A stretch of DNA of 64,000 bases, from positions 1-64,000 of the forward strand of contig NW_025777461.1 of assembly GCF_021130785.1 (NCBI RefSeq). Direction: 5' to 3'. Below are positions 12,324 to 23,803 of the stretch, piece by piece (positions within the stretch are counted from its first letter, which is position 1; every line of letters starts with the position of its first letter). Source of the DNA: Homalodisca vitripennis. Its lineage: Eukaryota > Arthropoda > Insecta > Hemiptera > Cicadellidae. Below the pieces are notes generated by a model that saw nothing but the letters and a program-made list of their open reading frames with translations, was not told the origin of the DNA and did not search any database. The position numbers and the translations under genes are program-made.

Positions 12324-12336
12324 GTTGCCTAGCAAC
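12324..12336. promoter_or_regulatory. X-box-like RFX site
   Basis: GTTGCCTAGCAAC matches the RFX X-box consensus RYYNYY-N(1-3)-RRNRAC with a 1-nt spacer. RFX factors bind such sites in promoters of ciliary genes. No gene start is recognised nearby, so function is unknown. Confidence 0.35.
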
Positions 12337-12640
12337 GGTTATCTGTGGGCTGCAGCCGACAACTGAGACAAAGAGCAACATTATACCAGAGCTCACAAGG
12401 CTTGCTGCTTAATATAACCATTATTGAGACGATAAACTTGGTACAGTAGCTTAGTCGGATGCTTATACTGGTAAACGAGTGTTATCGCCACGATTTAATT
12501 CAGACATATTTGTATTTTGTTTGTGATACTTTGTAAAACCTTCGTTCTTAACATTTGCAGCTAAGCTTATCTATTTATTTTTTATTAGTTTGGTTTTCGG
12601 TGTACAAGTATGTTTAATTTTTAAGATATGATGACTGAAT

Positions 12641-12749
12641 GGTACCTGAACGAATTAATATTACTGGATAATAATAACTAGTTAATAACGTTACCTGAAA
12701 TAATTAATATTACCAAATAGTAATAACTGGTTAATAATGGTACCTGAAT
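12641..12749. repeat. 50-bp tandem duplication, about 2.2 copies
   Basis: Units start near 12641, 12690 and 12740 with the shared pattern (G/T)TACCTGAA...AATTAATATTAC...TAATAACT(A/G)GTTAATAA. The copies are moderately diverged. Confidence 0.8.
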
Positions 12750-15029
12750 GTTTAAATCTGCACCACCTTAGTACAACCTAATGTGCGTTTACAAATTTGA
12801 TATACAAAAGTTACATATTTGATCGTACTACAACCCTATCACAAAGGGACAGGTCTGTACAAAACAAAACAAAAGAACTCGATTTAAACAAAGCTTTTTA
12901 AGTTATTGAATTATTCTTGAATATTTTACAAGCTTAAGTATGTACAAATAAAATGAAAAAAGTAATTTTCTAAGGAAGTGGTCAACGGGCTAATCTCATT
13001 CCAATAGAAGCTTGTTGATGAGCCGCTAATTGCCTGCGCGATATCTAGGCTAATGTATTGGGCTTTAGAATTATTACATTACTATAATAATATACGGCAT
13101 ATCTTAGTGTTCAGCAATGGAAGAGCTATGTTAGGGATTTTTGGTCAAAAACAACGTTTTGTACTAATTTTCAAGTTTCTGCTTTCAGCTATTCTTTTTA
13201 TAACGCATTATGTGTTTGTTTACAAACAAAGTGTTACTTAGAGTGATTTGAGTTTTAAAAATTCAGTTTTTTATTTTCATTTTGTATCAGAATTAGTTAT
13301 TTTAACAAATGCTTTATTAGCCCAATTTTTTAATGTGGGAATTAGCAAGGTTATCTCCAGGAAGAAAAGACACTTAGTTGTTACGGTGGCAAATTACGCG
13401 ACCGCTGAATCAAAGTGAAAATCAACCGCTCCAAACCCGAGAGGCGTCTGAAAATAAAAGAAAATATTCAAAAACAACCAAAAGAAGCAGTTACTTCAAC
13501 AAGGAGTGACAGAAACCTCTCACTACCAAGTCGGCTCTAGCCACTGAACGGAGAAAAGCCCTGACATAAATGGCCGCGATTTCCCACCCCTAGCGGCTAC
13601 ATAGTGAACGGGCGTAACGTTCTTTGACGTGAAACGAAGGTTTTTTTCCCCCGTGCTAAACATACAACCATAACCCGCCAAAAGAAGTAGTCATTTCAAA
13701 AAGAGCAGGAAGGTGCAATGTATGGAACCAGATAATTCAAACAAAACTGTGAGTTATGCAGAATATACGTAAACGATTTTGGTGATTCCCGAACGTATTA
13801 TTGTCTGATACGAAACACGTTGTATCATATCGAAACTTTGTACTATTTAAAATAATTTTGTTGTTGTTTTCTTCAGAATAAAACTTTTTATAATAACAAG
13901 TAAGGGTTCGGTATTTCAAGAAAAAATATTTTTAAATTTTTAAATACTGAATAAAATTACAAGTTTTATAATTTAGGTAATTTAAAAACTTTGCCATTGC
14001 ACTAACTGTAAGAGTTTGATACATCTCATAATTCATATCATAGGTAATGTTGGTAAGAACCCAGAATAGACGAGAAAATAAAACTATCAGTAAAAATGTG
14101 TGGGCTACGTTTCTTGTGTAGAACAACATTTTCAAATTTGTAACCCCCTCTTAGGACCCTCCTCATCCTGAGGAAGTGAAACTTTTAATACTTTTTTAGT
14201 CCTCAACTAACCTAGTAGGGAGTGTAAAGATTTCAAAGAATTCATCAAAATAAAAAGTTGGTTTTTATAGACTTCTCCCATAAGTTCACAATCAGCTGCA
14301 TTCACCATTAGTGCGTTTAAAAATTAACATTCAACCGAGAAGGCAAAAACCTTTTTTGAAGCATACTGCCTCGTTCCTTTATCAAAGCATTCCATAACTT
14401 GCTTAAATATTTGCAGTAGCAGATGAGAACCACGTTTGGCATTCTGAAGAGTAGTGGTGCTATCGGTGTTTTATTTTGGGTTAGTTTATATTATTTCAAA
14501 GTCGTATCCCTTCAACCTTATAAGCGCTACGACTCTCGAGAGCTAAGCATTATAGTGCTACCAAAGCAGTACGTGAGTGAGCGCTGCTGGAGCGGAATCT
14601 TAACTGATTACACCCGAGACGTCGTCAGAATTGCTATGTGGTCTTAAACGTTATTCTCGAACGCGAGAGTTGGCCTTGGATAGAGGGTTATATGGGTAAA
14701 TTGGTTTGATGGGTAAACATGGTAGCAACGATAGTTTGTAAACAAATTTAGTACAGTCATGTAATGGCATTTTAGTATAGTACATAGTATGGTAAATAGT
14801 AATATGTGTAGCTGTAGACTTGAAATATTGCATGCAACCTCATCGAAACCTGTTACACGATACGTAGTGTGGCGTACTCCTCCTACCTTAGGTGTTTAAA
14901 TTAGGAAATTCAGTCGTCAGATTGAAAGAAGAATGGCTGAAGATAAGAACATTAATTTTTTAAATTATGCATATACATTTAGTATGACGGCTAGGAATTG
15001 TAAGTTTTCCCTTTATTTACATATCACAT

Positions 15030-17523
15030 CAGACCCGTTTTATCGAATAGGCACGGTAGGCACGTGCCTAGGGCGCTAGTCAATTGGCATTTTTGGGGGC
15101 GCAGAAAAATTGGGGAAAAAATTGCTTGTCCGAACATCACGGAGATGGAAAAATTAAGGTGAAACGAAAGCTTTCGGTCAACTTGTGTTTTGTCGCGCTT
15201 CCCGAACGGAGAAAAGAACAAAAGAGACTGGCTTATTTACTCGAAATTAACAGGGCAGGTATTTTGTAAATTCTGCCTTATGTTTCAACCAGAGGACAAA
15301 TCCACATCTTTTAGCAAAGGGTTTAATGATTGGGAAAATTCTTTTTCATTAACTGAGAAACATGAAAAATCTAACGACCACAGGGCTAATGTTTTGAAAT
15401 TTATTTTGAGGAAAAAGACCACATCTAATGTCACCAAACGAATTCAAAGCCAATACCAGGAGGAAGTGAAATATTGGCGGGAAATATTGACAAGAGTTGC
15501 GTCTGTTGTATAATTTTGTCGAGTAGAGGCCTCCCATTTAGAGATGATAACCAAGCGTTTCTACACCAGACGGAATTTTCTAGGCTGTCTTGAGCTGATA
15601 AAGTAAATTTGATCCATTTTCACCCAAACACAGGTAACAAAAGCAAAGGTTGCAAGTGTATCATACTTTTCGTCTGACATTTGCAGTGAATTTATTGAGA
15701 TTATGAGCAAAGAAGTACCAGAAGAAATGTTAAATGAAATCAAGCAAGCTCGCTATTTCTCTTCAATCCACACCTAATGTGTCGCACAGACCAATTGGCT
15801 GTAGTACTTTGGTATGTTTCATTGCCCAATGCTTGCGCCAACGAACGCCTGATACAACTCTTACCAAGTGTGTGCCACAAATCTGGAAGTTTGGAAGAAG
15901 CAACCCTCAGTTTACTTGAGAAACTTGAGCTAGATGTCGATAACTGTCGGGGGCAAAGGTACGACAATGCATCAAACATGTCGGGCATATACGCAGGTCT
16001 TCAAGCACGGATTAACAGCAAAAACGATCTTGCTGATTATGTACCATGCGCAACTCACTCACTAAACCTTGCAGGGTGTTTTGCTGCCGAGAAGGCGTGT
16101 CCAGAAGCAACAATATTTTTTTACATTCGTACAAGGGTTGTATGCTTTTTTATCGGCATCCACTTTCAGGTAGAACATCCTAAAAAGTCATATTGGAAAG
16201 AGTAACGAAGGAAAATCGAAGAAAGATCAGAGAAAGCTAATGGTAAAACCCCTGAGTGACACAAGATGGTCTGCTAGGGCAGACGCCCTTCGAGCTTTAA
16301 AAATAAGTCGACATGAATTAAAATGTGCTCTTGAAGACCTAAATAAAAACGATACTCAGATGCCAAAGACAATGCACAGCCGCTGGGTTTATAGAAACAA
16401 TTGGAAATTTCCAAACCACGTTATTTACTGTGATCTAGGACGAAGTTCTCGAGAGAGTTAATAAAACAAGTAAGACTCTTCAAAATCGAGATTTAGATCT
16501 GTTTGGTGCTATAAAGGAACTTGAAACACTATCCTCGTTTTTGAGTGAAAAGATAAATCTATTTGATGATTTCGATTCTAAAGCATTGGAACTTGCAGAA
16601 AAAGAAGAAGCTGTGTACGACAAAGTAAGAAAAAGAAAGTTATAGCCCGATGTAAAGAAGGACAGAAGCATGGAAGAAACATCTCCTCGCCAAAGATTTC
16701 GCACTGGGGTGTTTATTGCCATTGTTGACAACATAACTTCGCAGCTCAACAAAAGAAGGGAGGCGTATAAAAATCTCGACACAAGATTTAAGATCTTAAA
16801 AAAATCTAGAAGAGAAAAATTCCAAAGAGGTGGCTTCTGAAGCTAAACTGTTAGGAAAAAGTATACAGGAACGATATTGATGGGCAAGACCTTGCCCAGG
16901 AATGTAACTATTTCAAACTATACATGGTTTTGGATAACCTTTCTAAGGTCAAAGAAATGTACGCCTACATAAAATCGAAGAGATTAGTTGGTGTGCACCC
17001 AAAACGGCATTACTTTAAAGTTAGACTACAAAAACATTATTGATGACTTTTGCAACACGGAAAAAGCCATTGGTATGAATCTCTAGTCAGTCTAGTGGTA
17101 AGCCAACAAACCAAAAATAATCTAAAAAAATGTGATTAAACGAATACTGTAAATAACGTAAATACTTCAAATGTAAAGAGGGGAGGATGGATGGTCCGTG
17201 AGGTATGTTACACGCATTCCCACCGGAGGCCAGTAGATACCACACGGCTACCGGTTGCCAGTCCGGGACATGGCGGGTCCATAGGTGGTGGATAATGGGA
17301 AGGCTCTCGAAAAGAATCAGGATAATTTGTAAAGTAGAGTTAAGGGACATTAAATCTAAAGTCACTCCCGAACCAAAATTCGCATTTCAGACTAAATCTA
17401 AATTTACGGGGCATAGGCGTTATGGGAGGGCTGGAGGGGGGGCGTAGTCAGCTTACAGGGGTTTAAAAAGGGGTGCTACTATTCGTTGTGCCTAGGGCGC
17501 TGGCAAGGTGTAAAACGGACCTG
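15030..17523 (+). mobile_element. hAT transposon, ZMYM1-like
   Basis: The ends are inverted: the left reads CAGACCCGTTTTA and the right, inverted, CAGGTCCGTTTTA (11 of 13 match). The flanking 8-mers are TATCACAT (15022-15029) and TATCATAT (17524-17531), an 8-bp target duplication with one mismatch, as hAT elements make. The motif GTGCCTAGGGCGCT recurs in the same orientation inside both ends. The 2494-bp element carries one decayed transposase-type gene. Between that gene and the right end (17.1-17.45 kb) lies sequence I do not recognise. Confidence 0.92.
15190..17085 (+). pseudogene. hAT transposase, ZMYM1-like (DUF4371)
   Basis: The order of homology follows insect ZMYM1-like proteins. A TTF-type zinc-finger region begins the gene (RDWLIYSKLTGQVFCKFC, then STSFSKGFNDW, about 15.2-15.35 kb). 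Next is the DUF4371 catalytic-fold region (DQLAVVLWYVS; CRGQRYDNASNMSG near 15.95 kb; VPCATHSLNLAG near 16.06 kb). LSDTRWSARADALRALK (about 16.25 kb) and a coiled C-terminal part to about 17.08 kb complete it. These proteins derive from hAT transposases that cut and paste DNA. The frame is broken by stops and shifts at about 15.51, 15.75, 16.2, 16.46, 16.64 and 16.8 kb. The C-terminal dimerisation motif is not visible, so the copy is inactive. Confidence 0.9.
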
Positions 17524-18490
17524 TATCATATCATTAGAATTACTCACAACATTAGAATTATACACAAGGACAACTGTTTAAATTTTAAAGTTTTTATAAC
17601 CGTTGTCTGAAAAGAACCAAAAACACCGAGTGTACTTATAATAAATCTAGTTCTTTATTTGAAATATTTTAGACTATCACTGTAAGCAATATTATATATT
17701 AAAACAATACAAACAGTCAGCAACACTACCAAAATTAGGACTGGCATAGAGCACTAATTCAAGTCAAGTGAACTGCACTTTACATGAAAGATAACTTCAA
17801 AGAGTAATTTTATTTTGTGTCTGTGGCAGGAAACTGTTTACATCAGCTGATTTCCACTTGACAATAGCATTAGCAGCTAGGTCAATACAATCGTCTAACA
17901 ATAAGAAATTATCGTAGCGATTATCATTATCGGTTTAGTTTCCACGTTTCTAAAGATAATTTAAAATAATCAAGAAATTGCTATTACTAAAGTTTCACAA
18001 TTAAACAATACTCACATTAATTCGTTTGTAATGCCACGAGTTGGGTGCGAAGTGGCGGGGTCTTCATACCCCAACACATGTGCCAAGCCAGAGCGTCCAC
18101 GAAGCACACGCACAGCCACCTTCTCTCTTCTTAAGTGCTGTACTTTTCGTGCGCGTGCACCTGGGAACTGCTTGATCCAAATCTTGTCTTCTTTGATAAT
18201 TCCGATCAGGCTGAGCTGATCTGGCGGGCTTTCTGTTGAACTATCCCAATTTTTAACTTTCTTTTCCCACTACTCTCACCTGTCGGGGTGGTAGGCCTGG
18301 CCTATATTTGTTGCTATCAAAATTATAGTGCTCCGTAATTAGTATTAAATTAAGGGGTTTATCACTATATAGACATATTATTATTTTTTTTATAACATGC
18401 CTGGGGTAACTCTCAACACATTCACAGTGCTACTAGACGTTGAAAACCGGAGCATAATAAGTGCAGTTTTAGTTTAGATAACTCACTTTA
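17524..18490. other. Intergenic sequence, no gene recognised
   Basis: AT-rich to about 18.0 kb, then more GC and CpG toward the patch at 18.49-18.75 kb. No coding similarity is seen. Confidence 0.5.
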
Positions 18491-18750
18491 ACCTTGGCAA
18501 TAAAATCTGACAAGCTATCACAGGGTCACGTCGTCCGCCTGGAAGTTTGCGCATGCGCACTGCGGTCCATTGCAGCCAAATACGCCGCGCGTGATTCCCC
18601 TTGCTACCCGCCCAACCTAGAAGGCGGCGTGTACACAAATCGACGCGTCCGTCGCGTCGCCTGCATTTCACTGGCGCCTTGGCTCCTGGATACCACCCGC
18701 AACACACAACTGCTCTGCAAACTATATACTCCAGACTTGCAGGCATAAAT
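18491..18750. promoter_or_regulatory. GC-rich patch with NRF-1/Ewg palindrome
   Basis: This patch is markedly richer in G+C and CpG than its surroundings. At 18548-18559 it holds TGCGCATGCGCA, a perfect match to the palindromic NRF-1 (insect Ewg) site YGCGCAYGCGCR. Such sites are typical of housekeeping promoters. Opposing open frames of 84 and 87 codons cover it but resemble no family and probably reflect base composition. The Penelope element begins about 70 bp away. Promoter function is inference. Confidence 0.4.
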
Positions 18751-18816
18751 TAATATATCACAATGTTTGAAATCGAAACTACCCGCAACGGAAAACCAAA
18801 TATATTATTTAAAAAC

Positions 18817-18842
18817 TATACTATTTCATTTATTGAAATGAA
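18817..18842 (-). repeat. Penelope terminal repeat, 3' copy
   Basis: This 26-bp segment is repeated exactly at 21980-22005. It contains the palindrome TTCATTT-ATTG-AAATGAA. At this end the palindrome extends by one more base pair. Confidence 0.85.
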
Positions 18843-18857
18843 AAACGAAGATTAAAG

Positions 18858-18903
18858 GCTTCTATATATTTCGTGGGATTTAATACCCACATCTTCAGGA
18901 AGC
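18858..18903 (-). ncRNA. Candidate hammerhead ribozyme in Penelope pLTR
   Basis: On the minus strand the elements occur in the order GCTTC, CTGAAGA, a hairpin (GTGGG-TATTAAAT-CCCAC), GAAA, TATATA, GAAGC. This fits a type I hammerhead. Stem I is GCUUC/GAAGC (5 bp), the core is CUGANGA plus GAAA, stem II is 5 bp, and stem III is very short. Cleavage would follow the AUA triplet, between 18863 and 18862. Penelope-like elements are known to carry such ribozymes with minimal stem III. One departure from consensus is an extra U between the core CUGAAGA and stem II. Activity is not established. Confidence 0.6.
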
Positions 18904-19009
18904 ATAATATAAATGAAGAAAACAAGAAACAAGAAACACAACAAATAAATAAAATAACCAAAAATGTAAATACGCAACTAAAACATTCAAAAACCCAGCT
19001 GATATATCA

Positions 19010-19570
19010 TTAATGGCACAGATGGAAATTTGGAAAAGTTAAAATTATCTTAAATTTAGACCATTTGGGTATTTTGATTTTAAAAGTAATTGATGTGCTT
19101 GTTCCAGATTTTTTAATTTTTAATCTATTTAAATTTTCTTCATGACAGGGGAAGACCTTATTAATTCCTTTAAGGTTATAACATTCTTCAATTTTGTCTT
19201 TTTTGTGCTCAGCAGCATGTTTGGCCAATGGCTTCTCCTTGTCTTTATGGAAAATATCAAATCTGTGCCCTGTTATTCTGACTCTAAGGTGGTTAGATGT
19301 TTTGTCCAATGTACTGTTTGTCACAAAATTTACAATTAATTTGGTAAATTACATTCTTAGAGTCACAGTTTACTTTTCCAATGATGGGATAAGTTAAACC
19401 TGTTACGTTACTTTTGAATTCCCTAGAGTTTTTCATAATTTTGCAAGAACCGCAACGTGGTTTGTTGCACGGTTCACATCCATTAGTAACGGGTTGGTAT
19501 AATTTAGGTACTTTAGGTTGGACAAGTTTGTTTTTCAAATTTGGAGGTTTTCGAAATATTACTCTAGGTG
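19010..19570 (-). pseudogene. Penelope GIY-YIG endonuclease domain
   Basis: The minus strand shows a Cys-rich linker (C.PCNKPRCGSC), then VIYQINCKFCDKQYIGQ, RITGHRFDI and KPLAKHAAEHKKD. These are the GIY-YIG nuclease landmarks of canonical Penelope proteins, which nick the target to prime reverse transcription. The domain follows the RT directly, as expected. It is split between two frames around 19.29-19.32 kb. The GIY tyrosine pair is represented by VIYQ and QYIG. Confidence 0.88.
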
Positions 19571-19572
19571 CT

Positions 19573-21800
19573 TTAGGCCATAAACGTTTGGGTATCTGGA
19601 GAGGAAAGTAGGACATTATGGGCAATTTTCATAATACTGTTAATTTTGTGTAGTCCAGGAAAAAACTGTGTAATAAACTTTGGTTGTGTTTTATAATTGA
19701 AGCTTGCTGGATGTTTTGGTTTGTTTATTTGATTTTTTAAAATTTTGTCTGGGTAATTTAAATGTTTAAAAGTGTTGCTTAATTTTTCAATGTAATTTAG
19801 GAAGTCTATATCATTGCTGCATAGCTTCTTGGCTCGTATAGATAAACTTTTTGGAATAGACTTTTTTATATATATTGGATGGCAACTTGAAAAATTTAGA
19901 TAGTTCATTGTGTTTGTTGTTTTTAACATGCAATTTTGTTTTGATGTAGCCTGATTCTAAGAAAATGTCTAAATCTAAAAAAGTTATTATAACATCAGAA
20001 TAGTTCCATGTAAACTTCAAAGGAGAGAACTCTTGAAGATTCTTCAAAAATTCTTGGAAAGATTCCAATCCATGATGCCATATGAAAAATATATCATCAA
20101 TGAAACGTACCCATTTTAATGGTTGAAGATTTTGTGAGGCTAGAAATTTCTTCTCGAATTCGCCCATGAATAGGTTAGCATATGAGGGAGCCATCCTGGT
20201 GCCCCATAGCTGTACCCCGAAATTTGTAGATAATTTTTGTCGTTAAATTTAAAATTGTTCATTGTAAGGACGAATTGCATTAAATTAATCAAAAAGTTGG
20301 TCGATGGAATAACATTATTTTTTCTAGCGTCTAGAACACTCTCTACAGCCTGCAAACCCTCTTTATGTGGTATGTTTGTGTATAGAGAATTTACATCTAC
20401 TGTTACTAAAATTGAATTTTCAGGAATTGGTTGTTTAACAGTAGTAATTTTTTCAATGAAGTCAGTAGAATTTTTTATATAGGATGGTAATGATTTTACA
20501 AAAGGTTGCAGTTGATCATCAATATAAGCTGAAATTCTTTCTGTTGGACTCCCATAGCTAGAAACAATAGGTCTACCAGGTGGAGGACGAATGGGTTTAT
20601 GGATTTTTGGGAGTGTATAAAATATTGGTGTTCGGGGCCATTTTGGACTTAATAATTCAATATTCTTTGAAGACAAACCTTGATTGGGACCATAATCTTT
20701 GAGGTAGTTTTTGATAACTTCGTTAAATTTATCTGTAGGATCTTCCTCCAGAGGCTTGTAAGTATTTGTATCAGATAACTGTGTGGTAGCTTCTTCAATG
20801 TAATCTTTTAAATTTAAAATAACAATCTTACTTCCTTTATCAGCCGGGAGAATGATTATATTGCGATTGTTTTTTCAGTGATTTAATGGCTCGAATTTCA
20901 TTTTGGGATAAGTTATTCTTCTTATTTAAAGAGTTTTGAAATTCCGGATTTGACAAATTAGACAATACAATGTTAATAAACTGTTCAATTGGGTGATCTG
21001 CAGGGAGAGGGGGAGGTTCCCAATCCGATTTTTGTTTGAACCTATTCAAGCAAGGAAGAATTTCATCATTACAAATGTTTTGTTGTTTGCTGAAGAAAAA
21101 TTTTAGTCTTAATTCCCGGGAAAAGGTAAGAGCGTCGTTTATTAGGCTTATTTGATTAAATTTTGGAGTAGGACAAAACGTGAGACCTTTTGAAAGAACT
21201 TGAAGTTCATCTTTGTTAGGTTGATAGTCAGATATATTTTCAATGCACGATTCAAGAAGATCACTGGCATTATTGGTATCTTGTTTTGGCTACTTTTTCA
21301 ATAATGGGGTCTACATTTGTGTTCGGTGATTGTTCAACACAAGAATTTGTTCCATCATATGAGGGTGGTATAACATTATTAGAATCGGTGTCACTGAAGC
21401 ATTTCCATTTAGTGGGTATTTCCTCACCATTATTTATAGTTTTTCTGCAGATTTTTAACAACTTATTTGAAAGTTTTTCAGTTTTTTTTAGTCATAAAAC
21501 TCTGTAGCTTTCGTACTATATTATTAATGTCATTATGAAGAGAATCACTATCATATTGGGATAATAGACAATCATATATGATTCTTAATTCTTTACCATG
21601 GTTTTCTGCCATGGATTTATATGCTTTCAATACTAATTTAGAAAGTTCAAAACTTGTCTTGATAGCTAAAATTTTAACAGCTTCGTGCATAGCAGGTGGT
21701 AGACCAGAGTAAGGAAATTTAGGACTGAGACCTGGAGGGGTTAGGCCGAAAGACAATAAAGTGCCAATGAACATAACATGACAGTTAATTTTTAACAATT
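19573..21800 (-). pseudogene. Penelope reverse transcriptase
   Basis: The N-terminal region lies at 21.8-20.8 kb (GLTFCPTP near 21.18 kb and a KGSKIVILNLKDY block near 20.83 kb). The RT core runs from 20.68 to 19.8 kb with PKIHKP.RPPPGRPIVS, the catalytic DVNSLYTNIPH, a GTRMAPSYANLFMGEF block and FIDDIFFIWHHG, the catalytic FxDD. Penelope RTs are telomerase-related and prime on nicked DNA. At least five frame breaks are visible, one at the APSYANL block (near 20.19 kb). Catalytic aspartates are retained in the sequence, but no continuous protein can be made. Confidence 0.9.
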
Positions 21801-22343
21801 TTTAATGAATGATATTTGAACTGTTTCATTAAATGCTTTTTGCTAGTATGCGTATTCATTTTGATAAACAAGTTAAGAGCTTTTAAACGGAAAATAAACA
21901 CTAGTGTATAAGAAGTGTAGAAGAGAGACTTGTTACCAAAAGGCTTCGTGTTGACGATGGTTGATCACCAAGTGGCTGTTATACTATTTCATTTATTGAA
22001 ATGAATAAATAAACTATTTTAAAAACTATAAGTATAGAGAGAGCTATACGGTGAAGACTGGCGAGATAGTCTGGCGCTGCCTGGGCCGGACATGCGGAGC
22101 CAAAAACTTCCGTAACAGTGACACACAGTAGGTACACTGGCCCGCACCCTGTCACTATGAGGACACACACTGACGTCTCCAAATACATCACCGCATCTGG
22201 GTGGTGGATCGACGGCCTCCTCAACCTCACCAGCGGCATCGCCCGCAGCTTCCACCCCCGGTCGTCCTGCCGCGCCAACCGAGCACGTTTCTAATGCCGC
22301 GCCACCTGTCAGCTCTTCATCCTTCTGTGAGCTACCAGCGTCG

Positions 22344-22919
22344 ATGCCAGGGGTGGCGGACCTTGTCATTGAGAATGGCGAGCTCAAAGATCAGGTACAG
22401 CAGCTTAAGGATCAGCTGAAGTGTGTCCTAGACCACTCAATAGAATCAGACACACGACTGCTGCAGTACACAGATCAGGTGTTCGTGGCCAATTCCTCGC
22501 GGCTTGACTCTCCGAGCCGCGCCTCCGCGACCGACTGCGGAGTACAGTGTGACCTGCTTTCCGACTGCAGGGACCAGCGCTGTGCTGACGCCAGGGACCT
22601 CGTGGGCAGCCTCAAGGTCACCATTGAGGTTCTGGAGGCTGAGCTGCGGTGCCTGAAGGAGGGGGCGGCGCGTTGCAAGTGTGGAGGAGGAGTGCTGGAG
22701 ATGGAATGGACTATCAACAGCAAGAAACGCCTTCCGATTACTTCGGAGAACAGGGGTGCTGCAGAGAACGGTAATTCAGAGAAAGAACCTCCCAAATCCC
22801 AGAGGCGGAAGACTGATGACAGGCGACAAAAACGGCGAAGAAAGAAGAAACGAGCCATAAAAACCTCTAAACACCTTAACGCCTTATCAGACCTGAAAAG
22901 AATGAATTTTTGGTTATGA
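22344..22919 (+). pseudogene. LINE ORF1, coiled coil and basic tail
   Basis: The 191-codon frame starts with a heptad-rich segment (ENGELKDQVQQLKDQL), has a Cys-containing middle, and ends in a strongly basic stretch (RRKTDDRRQKRRRKKKR). It reads toward the esterase part of ORF1 but stops at a junction near 22.92 kb. Such regions multimerise and bind RNA in LINE ribonucleoproteins. Translation could start upstream of 22344, since the frame is open before it. Confidence 0.7.
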
Positions 22920-23803
22920 GAACCGTGAAATAATATTTTAGAGGCTCGATTAGAAGGACCACTTCACACTAGGCAGTGAAGACGCCGAACACACTGATTT
23001 TAACAAGAGTTCACTAGGTTACACATAATGAGTTTATGAACAGTGCATATTCAAATAAAGTGCAGAAAATAAACAGTTACCTTTGTTTTCATGAGAGGTA
23101 CCTAACCGTAGACTGCTGTTGTTGAGGGCCAGGTTGTGATCAGTAAATGTGGAAATAGGCTGCTGTCTTGTAGGCAGGCGTGAAGACGGAAGATGTCCTT
23201 CACGGATTCACTCACGCACAATCCGACCGCAAACGAATAGTTCATAACACTGTGGCCAGTCCTGTAGACCACGGTAGACGCGGGTGTCCGGGAGCAGAGA
23301 CGTTCTGGTAGAGATTGCCAATCCAGAGCACTGACTTTAATGTTAATGTAAATGTAAAACAAATAGAGATAAACTAATATTTAAATAAGAGAGTAACACA
23401 TGGGGAAGAGAGTAAGTATGGTAAGCAGTGGCTAGAGAGTACATAAGTGCCCCAGGCGGGACCGAGAGTATAATGAGCAAGCGTGCCTACGCTTGCAAGG
23501 TGGGCAATTGATAAGTCAACCGTTGTGATTGGTTGGTCAGTGTACAGTAAACAGCTGATTCGGGAAACAATGGTTCATTGGTCTGTCACTGTACGTGAAT
23601 ATTTTAATCCAGTAAGGAATGGTATTGTAGGCACTAGGCCGCAGAAAGAGATATAGGATTAATGTAGTATATACAGTTTAGTAAACAAATTCAAATATAG
23701 AGTATAAATTGCCCAAAAAATATATACATAATTATTATTCAATAAAAGTAGCCTTTTCATATTAGGCAATAAAAAACAAGTTATTTAATGCAATAATACT
23801 TAA
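22920..23803. other. 0.9-kb interruption inside LINE ORF1
   Basis: Sequence between the two halves of ORF1 has no coding match and lower G+C than the ORF1 on either side. It contains a perfect hairpin GCAAGCGT-GCCT-ACGCTTGC at 23477-23496. I could not identify terminal repeats or a target duplication. It may be a non-autonomous insertion. Confidence 0.55.

Larger units (their letters stand above)
11786..15029. other. Intergenic sequence without recognised genes
   Basis: Mostly AT-rich DNA. It contains an RFX-type X-box, a short 50-bp tandem duplication, and a related pair of segments beginning CAAAAGAAG near 13477 and 13677. A 74-codon frame (14423-14647, plus strand) contains a hydrophobic stretch but has no family resemblance. 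I call no gene. Confidence 0.5.
18821..22017 (-). mobile_element. Penelope-like retroelement (RT + GIY-YIG)
   Basis: TTTAAAAACTATA occurs at 18808-18820 and again at 22018-22030, a 13-bp target duplication. A 26-bp direct repeat beginning TATACTATTTC lies at both ends (18817-18842 and 21980-22005). It is the remnant of the pseudo-LTR arrangement typical of Penelope elements. The minus strand encodes a Penelope RT followed by a GIY-YIG endonuclease, and the terminal repeat holds a candidate hammerhead ribozyme. Several frameshifts break the frame, but conserved blocks are well preserved, so the copy is not very old. Confidence 0.92.

Noticed and set aside
14423..14647. 74-codon plus-strand frame with a hydrophobic stretch
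   Set aside because: No family resemblance, no codon-level support and no neighbouring exon.
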